Positions 1 to 12,354 of a stretch of 64,000 nucleotides of DNA are shown here, one piece after another. Made by a program: the position numbers and the translations under genes. The notes below the pieces were generated by a model, which was given only the letters and a program-made list of their open reading frames with translations, had not been told where the DNA came from and did no database searches. Origin of the DNA: Heligmosomoides polygyrus polygyrus (Eukaryota; Nematoda; Chromadorea; Rhabditida; Heligmosomidae); NCBI GenBank assembly GCA_947396885.1, contig OX377206.1:20579114-20643113 (forward strand), written 5' to 3'. Each line of letters opens with the position of its first letter. Within the stretch, counting starts at the first letter, position 1.

Positions 1-1887
1 ATTTTTCATATGTTGTTTACTCTGCTGAATTAACCTTGAGATTTTTTATGAATACATGACACTTTTTGCGTTTAAATAATGTGAAACAACTTGTTGTTTC
101 GCCCGAAAATTCTTTGTTACACTGGAAGATTCTGTGAAACAAAGATTTGAACTCCACTCCGTAATTTTCTTGTTTGATCTTTGATTTATTAATATTTTTT
201 ATTTTATTTTATTTTATTGAATATCGAACAAGTATGTTATTTTTTAAATAGAAAACGTTTAGTTAAGGGTACACTAGAGTTGCAACGACTCCGTCAACAA
301 GACCATTTTCGTTAGAACCTTTAGGTGGTGGGCTCGCCCTATGAAGTCGAGGATCACCTGCTGCCACCTCTGTCCCAATTCATTGATGCCGTTTCAGAAA
401 TCGCTGCCCAGCTCTTAGGATGAACTTGTATGGCCTCATCCCTTTCTGCAGGCTAGCATTTGAACACTATCCTTACTATGCTGGAAAGGGGACATGGAGT
501 GCACCATGCATTTGAGTGAAGATGAAGTGTATGGCGCATGCTAAAGTAGTTGTCAAGAATGGTAGCACGCAGAAACATTTCAATGTTGGCCTCACCTGCA
601 TTTATATTCAGTTTTATTATTCAGCCTTGTTACAGCTTCAGACGCTGTCAGTAGGGTACACCATCCTCACAAGAATTGGAAATTGATTTTAGGTTCGGGT
701 CATGCCTAATGTAACTATGACATACATCCCTTCAGACTGTTAAAATCGGAGCAAGCATTGTAGAGGGAGATAATCTTGACCTTACGATATCCAATGGAAA
801 TACAGTACATGGCGCATCCATAAATAGATCACAGCTACGTTTTTGTTTGTTATCTGACTTTTTGTTTCTTTATTTTGTCCAGTGCGAAAGGTGAAAGTCG
901 ATTAAACGTATGCAGTTTTTGAAAGTAGTAACCGCAGTTGGCATTTCCAATTTTTGGAGTGCGTAAACAAAACTAGTTTCTGCACCGTATTGTGGGTCTG
1001 CTGATATAGGAAAAGAGTAAAGAGTTGTGTTTCTATACCTTCATGGCAGGCCTGACAGAATTCACATTACGCCAAGGAATCGCAGGAACTGTTAACCCGG
1101 GCGTCAGATCAAATCAAAGGAGACTATTTTGTAAGAGCTCACACGGCGCTTAATGCCAGTACACCGCAAGCGAACAGGGCTTTGAAATAGGGCAGTGGCA
1201 TCCTGAATAGAAGAAAAAACGTACAAGAGCATGTGTGAATAAAAAATTGATCGGTTGCCTTTTTCGGTTCAAATTACGCATGTAATGGCAACCATTTCTG
1301 CATAGAAAGTTTTGTGTTGTAACATTGGCGCCGAAATTAATCGCACAATCGTTTTCGTCGATTTTCTTCAAACTCCTCTTTTCATCCTCATATTTCTTCC
1401 AGTAGGACGTTGCACTTCCCGTTCCGTCTTTTTCAAAAAATGAGTTCCGGAGGAATGTTCGTGTCCACGTTGAGATAAGTATTCCCGCCTTAAAGGGCAC
1501 ATTTTCGTGTACTTTGCCTGTCGCACCTCTTCCCAATGATGCGAGGAGGGTTTATATTTCCATACGCTCGTTGAAAAACTACTAACGACTTCGACTTTTT
1601 TTTCGTGGAAGACTTTTTTCGTGGAGGTTTTTTCTGGCTGCTACGCTCAACAGATTGTTGCAATAGCAATTGCTCTCGTTCCATTCGTTCTTCTCTTCCA
1701 ATCTAATGAACTGTATCGATTTGGTAGCCCGATCATTATTTTTAATCGGACGATCGTCCAATTTTTGCTTCTGAGAAATCCGTTCCTGAAAAGCCCTTTG
1801 AATGCTTGAGCACCACATGCTACACATGTACTACATACACAGCATGTTGGTCAACACTCCTTTCGCCATGTTTCGTAGTTGGCGGTT
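1..1887. other. Intergenic, no recognised gene
   Basis: AT-rich sequence with short open frames on both strands. None shows a known family, flanking splice signals or coding-like codon bias. I see no repeat that matches the families further along the window. Confidence 0.4.
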
Positions 1888-2657
1888 GATATACCATTTT
1901 CACGTCAAATTGGGCACTTTTCAAATCTAATTGGACACTTTTCACGTCGAACTGAACAGTCTTCTAAGCTAGCTTAAGACTTTTGAAATCAAAACGAGCT
2001 CTTACATATCGAAACGAACTTCTTGTGCGTTAGACTAAGCACTCTCCAAAAAGGTTGCATAATTTTTTGCACGAGGAAAATTTTAGTATAACTTTCTTTG
2101 ACGTATTAATTTACCTTTCCATTAAGCGAACACTTTGTTTGAAATTTTATATGATTCTCTTTTTTATGGAAAAATAATGCTTTACAGCTTTTTTAAGAGC
2201 AGAAGGGCGGCATTTTTTCGATGCCAAAAGAAAAGATTGCGCTATGCACTCGTCCAACACCCAGACCACGATTTTTATGCGATTGACAGCAAAATTGCTG
2301 TTTGCATGGAATTTCACGCCTGTAAACGATAGAAGAGAAGCAGTTGTCACTCATTTTCTCACTTTGATGCTTCATATAAGCAGCAGTTACATTATCAGTC
2401 AAACAAAAATGGCGAAAAAAATTAGTTTAAATTATTACAATGGCAGCTATACTGAAAAATTTCAAAGAAAAAGATATATCAAATGTTTCTTAGACAGAAA
2501 TTATTTTAACTATCTTGGAGCGTCTGTCATTGAACCTATAAGACGAATTTAGAAGACTTTCGATTCGATTTCAGGATTCTTAGGTAGCATAGTAGTGTCT
2601 AGTTTGATTCTAAAAGTGTCTAATTTGATTTGAGAAGTGCTTATTTCGACGCGAAAA

Positions 2658-2664
<7 letters not shown>
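1888..2664. repeat. AT-rich inverted-arm element with degenerate 21-bp units (copy 1)
   Basis: The left end reads GATATACCATTTTCACGTC and the right end is its imperfect inverse (GACGCGAAAATGATATATAT). Both arms hold degenerate tandem units of about 21 bp with the core AAATCNAANTGGACACTTTT. The interior (about 2085-2330) matches the interior of the copies at 25752 and 41285, including the GATTGCGCYATG stretch. No transposase is visible, so it is probably a non-autonomous DNA transposon. The family is not one I can name. Confidence 0.6.

Positions 2665-2688
<24 letters not shown>
2661..2688. repeat. (TA)14 microsatellite
   Basis: Perfect TA dinucleotide run at the right end of the AT-rich element. 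It may have grown from a TA target site. Confidence 0.95.
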
Positions 2689-2690
<2 letters not shown>

Positions 2691-2701
2691 GTCGTATGCC
2701 G

Positions 2702-3290
2702 TTATGCCTTTCTAACGCCATACAGGTTGTTGACGTCCATTAGATCTCTACAAATTGAACACGCATTCGTCTCTGAAAGGCACTTTTTCCAGTCGTCTAT
2801 CGTCGAAGTCAAATGCTGCTTCGCAAACAAAAGTCCATTCTTCCTATTCTTCTCACTGATAGGAGTTGATTTCTTAAGGGAACGTCTTCCGTATAGCTCA
2901 GAATCCCTAAAACAACGCTTTACCGTGATCACGCTCACTTCCAACTACTAAGTCATCGTGAGCGGCCACAGACTTCCTTATATCGAAGGCGCTCAGCAAC
3001 GAGTCAAGTCTCGACATCCTCAGGATGATGGAACCGCTTCTAGAAGTTGTCATCGGAAGCCTGCCTGACGTGGGAGCATCATCCACGGTTTCAATTTGCT
3101 TCATTCCCTTGAACTATAGCAGCCAATGTTGAAAATAATCCAATCTCACGAGAAGTGAATTTCTTGTGGATAGAACGAAAAGTAGGTTTTCTTCCTTCAG
3201 CTGCTCCTCTCTTTTGGCATATAGTAGTTGCCAAAGACCACTTTACCGTGCTCACGCTCACTTCTAACCAGTAAGTCATGGTGAGCGGCT
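2702..3290 (-). pseudogene. Tc1-like transposase N-terminal relic
   Basis: Read on the minus strand, pieces in different frames resemble the paired helix-turn-helix region of Tc1-family transposases. One piece has VDDAPTSGRLPMTTSRSG (compare the RPRSGRPR..T..D motif), followed by ILRMSRLDSLLSAFDIRK. A second has VSVITVKRCFRDSELYGRR, then ISEKNRKNGLLFAKQHL and DDWKKCL, the lead-in to the first catalytic aspartate. The VSVSTVK segment occurs twice (3240-3280 and 2905-2945), so there is an internal duplication or two overlapping fragments. Frames are broken and the catalytic core is absent. This is a dead fragment; assignment to Tc1/IS630 is from motif memory. Confidence 0.65.
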
Positions 3291-3653
3291 TCTAACTAGT
3301 AAGTATAGTCACTGTTTGCTAGAATGCTACGGTAGGGACTTCATAAGATTTTGTATTAATGAATACAATCGATGCTTCTACAACTTATCCTTGACCGTTG
3401 CGCATTGCTGATCTTGCGCGTGCATGAAAAAACCTATGAATACGATTACAGATTAAAGTGATATGATAGCGATTTAATTTGTTACCGCATATCCGAATTT
3501 TGTTCTGTTTTGGCATTTCTAAGACGGGTTACGACAAAACATGCAAGCGTTCACATACTTTTGACCAGGGATGCGTTAGCGTTAAATTGCTAAATTTCGT
3601 TAAAAATGTAAATAACTGCGTAGTATAGTTTCAATCAAAGATATCACAGGACC
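3291..3653. other. Intergenic, nothing recognised
   Basis: AT-rich spacer between the Tc1-like relic and a short AT-rich repeat copy. No supported feature. Confidence 0.4.
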
Positions 3654-4022
3654 GTTTCATATACCCATTAGGACAGGTGAGCGGTTTCAAATAAAACCGC
3701 TTCTTGAATTGACAGCCTCCGTAATCAAACCGATCTCCTTCAAAATAAAAACGAACGGCATTCAAATTAAATTGTTAAGTTATTAAAACTGTTTCAACAG
3801 TATTTCAGACTCATTCTCATGCTATGTATTGTCAAACGTAATTATATTGAAAGAAATTTTCAATGAATAGGGCTGTTGAAAATACTTTTTAATAATATAT
3901 TGATTTAATTTTTAAGCGTCTGTCTTTATTTGGAAGGTGTTCAGATTGATTTCGAAAGTTGTCAAACTTTACATTTCAGTGGTTTCATTTAAAAGTGCTC
4001 ATCTGTCGTGAAGTGGTATATA
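3654..4022. repeat. Short member of the 21-bp-unit AT-rich family (copy 2)
   Basis: The left part has ATATACCCATT and AAATAAAACCGCTTC-type units. The right part ends in the inverse of the family terminus (CGTGAAGTGGTATATA). It is much shorter than the 41285 copy and appears internally deleted. Confidence 0.45.
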
Positions 4023-5575
4023 AAACGGTCCCACTGATATCTTTCGACTGGAACAGTATTACGCAGCTATCTTAACTTCTGAATGAAATTTAACGATTTA
4101 ACGAATACGCACACTCTTCCCTGTTTTGGACACCATTGTATATGCCACATGTTAATGCTTCTGGCCATGCTACTGCCTAGAGCGAGATTCTTTGTGCTTT
4201 CACGAGCTCTGTTCCACCGCTCATCTAACGCCTTGGCTAAGTCTCCAAAATCACTAATTCCCGCGCGTTTTTTTTCTCCCAACAAGAGTTTCGGAAAGTG
4301 CTTTGTCTTCCAGACAGACTTCCATTTTTTACAACAGGGTTTTTTTTCGGCAGCGATTTTCTCGTGTAATTCCGTTTCATTTCGAAGCAGCCGCTATGAA
4401 ATGCACTCTTTCCTTGGGCTTTTGTTCGCTTACGCTTCACTGCTAGCTACTACGTCCCTTTTCCTAGTTAGCCATTAGCCCCACGCAGTCGCAGAGTGCA
4501 CCATTCTTGACAATAGTCGCCTTTATCTGCTGTCCAGGCATCAGACTCTGCATTGAGTTCTGCGAGTGCTTTAGTGCTGACCATATGGAATAGAAACCAA
4601 AAGGCGGAGTTAATTAGCCTCCTTCGGCAGCGCCGTACACTCGACATTTACGACGCCTTGGGTGGTGAGGGATTGCTTCAACGCCATCAGACTTATCTGA
4701 AATAGTAAATTGAAGGTTCCAGGTAACTGACAAACAATCCAGTTTTCTGACCTTCCTCTACACAATTGGAGTCTAAGAGCTGATCAACCTACTAAAACGG
4801 ATGGAGGTTGGGTCTCAGATAGTGGGTAGAAAACTAATTGAGGCAACCTACATAGGAACAGCTCCACCGGTCAATTGAGCGAAGAGGGACAGCAGCCGTG
4901 TCGAAGGAGATCAGAAATGTGGCTTCAGCGCCAGACTTTGTGTAGAGCCTTCACTTTATTGCATAGGGCAAGGTGTTTGAGTTGACAGTCTCTGTCAACC
5001 CCTTGGGCAAGTCGTCTAAAGTCAGGCTATCGTGACTTACGTTCAGGTTTCATAACTACCAGCAACTAAGCAAACACACTATGTGGCCGCTTTCTTCATT
5101 TTTGTCAGTTATTACTCTTTCTTATTCTTGTTGGTAATGGCGTTTCCGATAACTTTTCAAGATGTTTCTCTATTCCCTACAGTGTGCTTGCGTCTTTAAT
5201 AGATGTAGACGTTTCTTCTTTGTCAATAGATCAGTAGGCTTTGTCTTTTGAGAAGATTCGCAGAAAAAAGATACCGCTCCGTCGAACTGCAACGCTTTCA
5301 AAAATTGTATGCACATCATATGAGTCCATAACGAACAGTTGCTTTAAACGTTGCACGAAGTTTAGTTGTTCTGCGGTTTATTATTGTGTGACTGTCTTCT
5401 TTTGCTGTTTTTGGCGTATTATATCACACGAATATAATCGTCTAATAAATAGTAATAGTAAATAATACATGTCTATGGTTTAGCCATAATATATGTTTCT
5501 TCCATTCATATCACTAGCAGGTCCCATCTTCTGAGTTGTTCGGGTAATGCTTGATTTTCAGCAGTTTTACAACTG
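4023..5575. other. Intergenic, no recognised gene
   Basis: Contains a 131-codon plus-strand frame (4083-4478) and overlapping minus-strand frames (4067-4440) that I cannot assign to any family. The minus frames are Lys/Arg-rich and interrupted. I see no convincing splice structure. Confidence 0.35.
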
Positions 5576-5587
5576 TATCAAGACCCT

Positions 5588-5882
5588 GGGCGCGTGGAGC
5601 GTAATCGGAGGAGGCGCCGGCTGTCGCGTGCACCCGATACCAGGTTCCTGGTTCGGATTTCCCGCCTAAGGCCAACCAAGCCTTCCATCCCTCCGGGGTC
5701 GGTGAATTGGTACCAGAGTTGTCTGGGAAGGATAAAGCACTGACTTGTACATCGGCTGGCCACCGCAAGTCATTGTATGGCCAAATACGCATTCAACGCG
5801 CCTCCACGACATCCCGTAGAAGTAGAATGCGTGGTGCATCCCAAAGATGATTGAATAATGCCGTCCTTTATCCTTTATCCTT
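5588..5882 (+). repeat. tRNA-derived SINE, full length
   Basis: Starts GCGCGTGGAGCG (the A-box region, slightly mutated), then the B box GGTTCGGATTTCC about 55 bp on. The conserved body runs through CTTCCATCCCTCCGGGGTCG, TCTGGGAAGGATAAAGC and CGACATCCCGTAGAAGTAGA. It ends in a TCCTTTA-repeat tail. It is flanked by a perfect 12-bp target duplication TATCAAGACCCT (5576-5587 and 5883-5894). It matches some 22 other segments of this window. Open frames here are repeat sequence, not protein genes. Confidence 0.93.
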
Positions 5883-6424
5883 TATCAAGACCCTAGCAAG
5901 TTCACTCATTAATGGTCGCAAAGCGGCGCTTATTTCGCACCTTTATGAGCAAATTTTATAGGCTGTTCTTATCTTTAAATGTCTGTTGATGTTTGAAGAG
6001 GCCTGAAGGAGATGACTACAACCGCCCAACATTCTCTTAAATGGATCACCTGTAGCATAGCGTAGGATATAGAAAGTTCTAAGGTGTTGGTCATTCTCAA
6101 GACTCATCTATTATACATGAGCATATAGTCTGTATGCCGTTAGAGGATGTTTCTTTACGTTGAAAACTCTTACGCGAAGTGAGTCTCCTCTACTTTCCGG
6201 GCATGCTATCCGACGCCGTTTGATCGCGCTCAACCTCTGCGATATACGGTGTTCGTAGCAGCGGCCCTTCAGTACTACGCCATGACATCAGGATGAGCCT
6301 GCTGCCGAAATCGGCATGGAACCGGATAATAAGTATCAACTTTCAACACATTTGCTTAAGCATGGGATGGCTGGTACAGTGTCGATATGCGGTTGCAGGA
6401 TATTTTGCTGAGATATACATTCTC
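5883..6424. other. Intergenic, nothing recognised
   Basis: Unique-looking sequence with no supported gene, between a SINE and a tRNA-like segment. Confidence 0.4.
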
Positions 6425-6508
6425 GCGCCAGAAGGAACTAGAACGCTCACCTAGATCGTGGTATCCTGCTCTTTGAACAGAAGCTGCGGGTTCGAGTCCG
6501 CCTGGCGC
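6425..6508 (+). pseudogene. tRNA-like segment / tRNA pseudogene
   Basis: The 5' GCGCCAG pairs perfectly with the 3' CTGGCGC (7-bp acceptor-like stem) across 84 nt. A T-arm-like GCGGGTTCGAGTCCGC lies just before the 3' half, matching the B-box consensus. The D-arm region does not form a good stem and no anticodon arm is convincing. It is more likely a decayed tRNA or SINE head than a functional gene. The length would suit a tRNA with a long variable arm. Confidence 0.5.
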
Positions 6509-6589
6509 AAGAGTTTCGATCACGTCAGAACAGCTTGTAGCAGCATATGGGCTCTGTACTAGTCGCTCAATGCTTAGGCAAATGAGTTG

Positions 6590-6880
6590 AAGGATAAAGT
6601 GTGAAGGACGGAGTTACTCATTCCTTTTTGACATGCGCCACGCATCATTTCTAGGGGATGGCGTGGAGGCGATTTGAAATCGTATTTGCTCTATGCAGTG
6701 GCTTGCGGTGGCGTCTGATGCATAAGTCAGTGCTTTATCCTTCCCAGACAGGTCTGCTACCAATTATCCGACCCCGGAGGGATGAAAGGCTTGGTTGGCC
6801 CGGGCGGGAAATCCGAACCAAGAACTTCGTATTGGGTGCACGCGGCACCCGGCGCCTCTTCCAACTGCGCTACCATGCGC
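6590..6880 (-). repeat. tRNA-derived SINE, near full length
   Basis: Reverse-complement copy of the SINE. The tail GGATAAAGTGTGAAGGACGG is at the low end. The B-box complement GGAAATCCGAACC is near 6810-6825. The A-box complement CAACTGCGCTACC is at the high end. It abuts a LINE C-terminus, so an open frame runs from SINE into LINE sequence. Confidence 0.88.
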
Positions 6881-6895
6881 TTCCTAGTTCAAGTT

Positions 6896-7108
6896 TTCAC
6901 GATTACGATGGATGTCAAGAGAGAACCAGGACACCCACAAACTCGTTGGTCGGATTTCTTCGGGAAAACTCTGAACGAACGATATGACGCTCTTCGTGCC
7001 CGTCGAGCGAGGAGAATCCATTGGAGCATTCTGGCACGCGATCAGGACGAATGGAGACGCTGCTGGTGCCCGCTAGAGCAACTCGATGATGAACGGGACG
7101 ACAGGTAA
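6896..7108 (+). pseudogene. Non-LTR retrotransposon C-terminal fragment
   Basis: About 70 in-frame codons encode GHPQTRWSDFF, then LNERYDALRARRARRIHWS, LARDQDEWRRCW and PLEQLDDERDDR before a stop. The TRWSDFF...HW..LARDRDEWRRCWRPLEQ.DD.R pattern is typical of the extreme C-terminus of nematode non-LTR reverse-transcriptase proteins; I recall it as common in hookworm assemblies. Only this tail is present. The 5' side is replaced by the SINE at 6590-6880, and the open frame continues back into SINE sequence by chance. Confidence 0.7.
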
Positions 7109-8678
7109 CATAGATGATAAAGGTGATCGTGTCGTCAGACTCGGTACGCGGACCTGAGCACCAGGAACTCGCCTCCAGTTTTAAGGCTAGAAGCTCATCT
7201 GCGACACTCTGCGGAGACTACAGTCGTGTCTCAACAAGTTGTGCAAGGACTCCATTTAATTTCATAGTGAACCGAAACATCTAGCTGGTGTCCGGTGAGC
7301 GCACTCACTGTTCACATTAACTAACGGCTGGCCGTTTTTGAACACACGACCAGCACCTGCGAGCACGCGCTGAATCTGCTTATGTTTCTTACAAAATGCC
7401 CTTTACGCCGCCATCTGCTCTGTTGGAAAAAGTCCGTTGAGTAATCGTGCAGGTGCATGGACTTCTGAGTGGTCTGGAGGGTTACTCAAGTTCGCTCTCG
7501 TAACGCGACGAACTGGTAAAGGACATTGTAAAATATGGCGAAAATTGCCTGAAAAAGTCCGAGCAAAACGAGGATGGGACAGCTGCGAGGATGTGGTAGT
7601 CCTGGCGCTTTCTGATGGCATGAGTACGCGATGTGGTTTCAATTAGAAGTGCATGAGCCCATTGCCGTGCTCCGGCGTCTGATGAATTTCAAACTCTGCA
7701 CTTCACTAGCGGAGTAATGCTGACCTTGACAGGTTCGCTGGCGACAACAGACTTGCCCTTCGACACCATGCGGTGCGTGTCTCGTACTAGAGTTCAACTC
7801 AGTTTGCCCTCACACAAGAGCACGACTACATGCAAAGAAGAGCCGGAAGAGGTCCGCTCGAACACCGTCTCTCACTCTCCCTTACTCTGTTTCCGGTTCC
7901 ATTGTCAAGGCATAAGGCATGCGTACATGCGCGTCTTGACATGCATTGTCGTTTGTTCGGCCCTAATTGAATGTTTAGTTACGCTCCTTCAGGAAAGAGG
8001 TCAAGTCGTGAACGGTTGTGAAACGAAATTGGCAAGGAGAGCTCATTTTAGATAAAAGGACTGTCCTTTAGGTAAGACAGAGGAGTTCGGGCTCACAATA
8101 GGCGAATAGACTGGAACAGAATAAATTAGCTGAGGCAGGATAAAAGCGCTCGCTGTCCTTTACTGGCAGTGGCGTCTTCTTAGTCTTTGGCCGATTTTTC
8201 TTTGCATTCTCAGTGGACAACATTTTTTCCTGCTCTCGTATTTAACCGGACACGTGTCCCTGTGCAAATAATTCCAGAGGATACGTGTACCACACCTTTC
8301 CCAGAAATGACCACATCTTTGTGTTCATTCCCTTGCGTAGTCTGTGTTCTGCTGTGCGTCAGCGGAGGAGGACACTGAATTCAACCAAAAGGTCCTCGTT
8401 CTGTCTTACTGCGTAAGACAATTCACCACGAAGGTGCCAGTTCTGTGTAGAGGACGAAATGAGCTCAAGCTCGGCTCTAGGCTAGCACAACAATGTCTTA
8501 CATTCCTCTGGGGTCAGCTGCTAGGTTTCAAGCTCTTCAATGAACGAAGCGCTCTAGTATGCCTTTTGGCTGGCTAATTAATTGTACTGACAGAATACTC
8601 CCGAATAGAACCGACCTTTAGATTTTTATTGCGCTTACCAAAGAAGTGAATTGTAGTATTTTAACGTCGCATTCTCTA
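7109..8678. other. Intergenic; possibly LINE 3' sequence, no gene recognised
   Basis: The first few hundred bases may be the untranslated end of the LINE fragment. Short frames at 7403-7646 and 7717-8055 have no recognised family. No splice-flanked coding exon is evident. Confidence 0.35.
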
Positions 8679-8948
8679 TGGCGCAAGGTAGGGCAGTGGG
8701 AGAAGGCACTGACTCCACGGTTTTGGTTCGGGTTTCCCGCTACGGCCCCACCGAGCCTTCTATTCCTTCAGAATGAATTGAACTGATACTAAACTTGTCT
8801 GGGAAGGATACCACACTGAAGGGCTGGCCATCACAAGTCATTGTATAAGCCAAACTCTCAATGTCCCCTTCACATCATCCGTAAAAGTAGGACGCGTGGC
8901 GCATCCCCAAAGGGATTGATTAATGCCGTCCTTTCTCCTTTACCCTTC
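8679..8948 (+). repeat. tRNA-derived SINE, diverged
   Basis: Old copy. The A-box region is degraded (GGCGCAAGGTAGGGCAG), the B box GGTTCGGGTTTCCC is kept. TTGTCTGGGAAGGATA, GTGGCGCATCCCCAAAGGG and a CCTTTCTCCTTTACCC tail follow. Confidence 0.85.
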
Positions 8949-10054
8949 AGGCTTAAGGGGTCTATGTAACGGAGGAGGCAGAAAGCGATGATTGCTCAGA
9001 ATTCGGTTAGTCACTTAAATCAAAGTGATTCATGAAGTTTGGAGTTGCTTAGTTACGTTTTGTAGAGTGAGGTAACACTAATGTTGCCATCATGCGACCG
9101 AAACAAACAAAAATTAACTTGCTACAAGTAGTCGCATTCTACTTAGCCTCCGTCTTCAATGTCGAGAAGAAGTTGAGTTCGTTTCGTCCAGAGCCGCTTT
9201 ATCCCTTAATCGTAATAGAATCCCGTTCATCTACGCTACTTTTCTCCCATCATGAGTTCACAGCGAGGCCAGAATCGCTCCCTCGTCAGTGCTCGGTGTA
9301 CGGCTGATTACTATGCAGGAGGTGCGCCGGCACTTTGGGATTTGGGCCTCGATCCATGTTTTATTTCGTATAGCGCATTCCATATATGTCTGCACTACTG
9401 CTGCACTATAGCTTCTGGCTATTAGGGCTTTAATCCTGCAAAAATACCAGTTAATCGGACAACTACAATACTGCACAATAAATTAGTTGTTTTGATATAG
9501 TTGCGAAAGGACTATCTGCTGAAGAGCGGTAGAGAGCGAATTTGTGCTTAAAATTCAGGAAAACGTTGGCATTTCTACTCGTTTTCGTTTATGCACGTTC
9601 ACGATATCCCATAGGAGTGAAATGAGTGATACAACCATGCAGGGATTGATTATCAAAAAAAAGTTTAAAAAGATTTGTTGCTTTCCATAAGGGGTTCTAC
9701 CACTATCGGTCATTATGTCATTATGGACAATGTTCGTGTTGTCAGCAGTCTGGCTTGTGGTTTTCCTGACTAGGTGCCTCTAAAATGTCGTCTCAAATTT
9801 GGCATTACAAGTATGAGATATTATGCCATTATATAATTTTGAAGGTGAAAAAACTAAAAAAGTTTTATTATTTATTTATTTGCAGACACATATAGAGTTT
9901 GCATTAAAAAAGCAACAACTTCTAAGAAACAGCCAACACAGTCCAGGAAATAACTATCTAGAAAAGAAAACAAACTTTACGAATAGTTTGACGATTACAT
10001 CAAAACGTGAGAGAAGCCAATTAAGATATCATAGAATGTATACCGCTTTTGCGT
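8949..10054. other. Intergenic, no recognised gene
   Basis: Small frames on both strands without a recognisable family. AT content rises towards the right. Confidence 0.35.
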
Positions 10055-10460
10055 TAAGTTAAATGCTTCTAAAGCAAATTGGACACTTTTAAAAAGCAAG
10101 ATGGACGCTTCTGACGCTTCTGAAATCAGAACGAACATCTGCAAATCAAAACGAACGTGATTTCGGTAAGAAAGAACGCTTTAAGAAGGAATGGCTTCTT
10201 AGAAAAATTTGCTATAGGTCTCCTGGAAAATTCATTACATAATTACCAAACCGAGAGCTTCTGCCCAAGCCAAGAAAGCGCTTGAAATTTCATAAAGTTT
10301 TTATTTGTTGAAGATAAAGAATGATTTCAAGTGTATTGCAAAGTTTAGAGAAGCTGCATTAATGGAGTTTATTAACGAGTAGCGATTGCGCCATGCACCG
10401 GCCCAGCTCACCGCAATTTTCCCTTGATTGATAGTGACAATTGTGCCTGTGTGAGGTCAC
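10055..10460. repeat. 21-bp-unit AT-rich family, partial (copy 3)
   Basis: Units such as AAATTGGACACTTTTAAAAA and GAAATCAGAACGAACATCTG are followed by the shared interior with AGCGATTGCGCCATGCACCG. The right arm is missing or too diverged to see. Confidence 0.5.
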
Positions 10461-11385
10461 ACACTAGTCTACGGCGGAGCAGAAGGAAATGTAGAAAACG
10501 AACATGTGTTTACTCCCCATTTCAAGTATTTAGCATTTACACTGGTAATGGAATGAAAATTGCGACGCGCTGGATGAGTGCAGTGTGCAACGTCTTCCTT
10601 TAATATAGTCAAATCTTACCGCCTTGTGCACTCTAAAAGACGCTTTAGTCTATTTCTTTTCGAAAAATAAGCGCTCTGTAAAGTTTCAAACCCCTTGTTC
10701 ACTCGTGATCTAACATTGAATAATTTATAAGTACGGTTCATGGTCTTAAAAAGCAACTGCAATACCGTTCCTGTATTTTGGCTTGTGGGCGGTTTAGGCG
10801 CAAAAAGCTGCAGTTTTCGACGTTTTCCGTTTTCCCGTACCTCTCTTCAAAGGAGCTTTTTTCAAAAACAAAAGTTACCACACGAATCCAATGTGGGCGA
10901 TCTATGCAGCGATGTAGGTAATGTACCAGTCATAGAGTGGTTCTAGAACAAATACATTGCAGACCTGTGAAATCCAGACGCTGTCGGACGCCAAAACTAT
11001 ATCTTTCTAAAACCACTGGACGATGCCGACATCACTTGACTGATCACCCACATCCGAATGGTATCATATATATTTTGAATAGGCTACTTTGAAGGGAGTT
11101 GTGGGAAATTTGCGTTTATTCCGCCAAAAACGTAGAGGGTCGTAGTTCTAGCGTTTCGGCGGCAAATTCAGTTAAATAACATTTTTTTTGGTGTCCAATT
11201 ATTTATCGTCTGCCTATTTTTTGCTATTTCTTATTTTTCTTAGTGACTTTTAGTCCTAGATGAGTGGTCCCTATCCGAGAAAGCTCCATGCCATTCGTTT
11301 TCTGTTTCCTTTTTTAGTGGTTATTAGCTATTTTCTATTTTTGTTATATAGTCAATCTTACGCGTATTCTGTTCCCACTTGTCCG
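10461..11385. other. Intergenic, nothing recognised
   Basis: AT-rich sequence with no supported coding exon, repeat or RNA gene. Confidence 0.35.
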
Positions 11386-11557
11386 ACAAGGAAGGGTTTC
11401 CAACTCAGGTGAGCTTTTGCGATGCTATTTTGACAGAATGTAGGGCCCTGTGAGCGGTGTCCAGAACCACAGTCAGTTTTTGCCCGAAAAAGACCTGAAA
11501 AAGAGGTGTGAAGGTGTGTGCGCAACACTCATCAACCTCTACGACATTCCAGTAGAT

Positions 11558-11640
11558 GTGCCTCGGTGGCGAAGTAGGTAGGAGTGCCGCCTCATAGGAG
11601 CACGTCGGCGGGCTTTTCAGTTCGGGTCCGAGTGCTGCCA
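11558..11640 (+). other. tRNA-like Pol III unit (left arm)
   Basis: A-box-like TGGCGAAGTAGG (11567-11578) and B-box-like AGTTCGGGTCCG (about 11619-11630) at tRNA spacing. It lies inside the left arm of the inverted element. A standard cloverleaf is not convincing, so I do not call it a tRNA gene. Confidence 0.55.
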
Positions 11641-12271
11641 ATATTTTTGCACGTTTTGGTTTGTTGTTATTACGCTTTCTCATGATCACAGGAAGCAATT
11701 ATAGACCACCAATGCTTACAACAAACCAAGGCTCTCTATTTGCGCCTTCATATGTGCTAGTTTTACAACTATTCATATCTGCACCACCACCATGTCATAC
11801 CGTATCACCAATGATACCGTAATTGCACACAAATACGCTTATCTTACGGTTGAACATTATGAACCCGTGCCATATCGGTGCATAATTGCACTAAAAATGT
11901 TGTTCTCACCTGAACGTTTTGTCGGCCGACTACTTCCCATCCGGAATATGTTACATGCAGCCGAGATGGTATATTGAAAGTAGGTAATTAATATTAAACA
12001 AAAAGAGTACCAGCCGTGACTTTTTTGATTGCAGATTATGGGCCAGATCTACCGACAGGGAAATAATTAATATAGGGCTTTTGATTTAATAATATATAAG
12101 ACTTTTTATTCCCAGAAAAATGATGTGGTGCAAATATAAATAATTGAAAAACTAGCACATATGAAGGCGCAGACAGACAGCTTTGGTTTGCTGTAAGCAC
12201 TGATGGTCCAAAATTGCATCCTGTGATCATGAGAAAGCGTAATAACAACAAAATAAGTTGTGCATAAGTGT

Positions 12272-12354
12272 TGGCAGCACTTGGACTCGAACTGAAAAGC
12301 CCACCGGTGTGCTCCTACGAGGTGGCACTCCTACCGACTGCGCCACCGAGGCAC
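12272..12354 (-). other. tRNA-like Pol III unit (right arm)
   Basis: Minus-strand partner of the unit at 11558. The B-box complement GGACTCGAACTG is at 12283-12294 and the A-box complement CCGACTGCGCCA at 12334-12345. Its A box (TGGCGCAGTCGG) is closer to the tRNA consensus than the left copy's. Confidence 0.6.

Noticed and set aside
4083..4478. 131-codon plus-strand frame
   Set aside because: Hydrophobic low-complexity composition, a competing Lys-rich minus frame, and no recognised family or splice context.
6425..6508. Functional tRNA gene with long variable arm
   Set aside because: Acceptor and T-arm look good, but the D-arm does not fold. Kept only as a tRNA-like segment.
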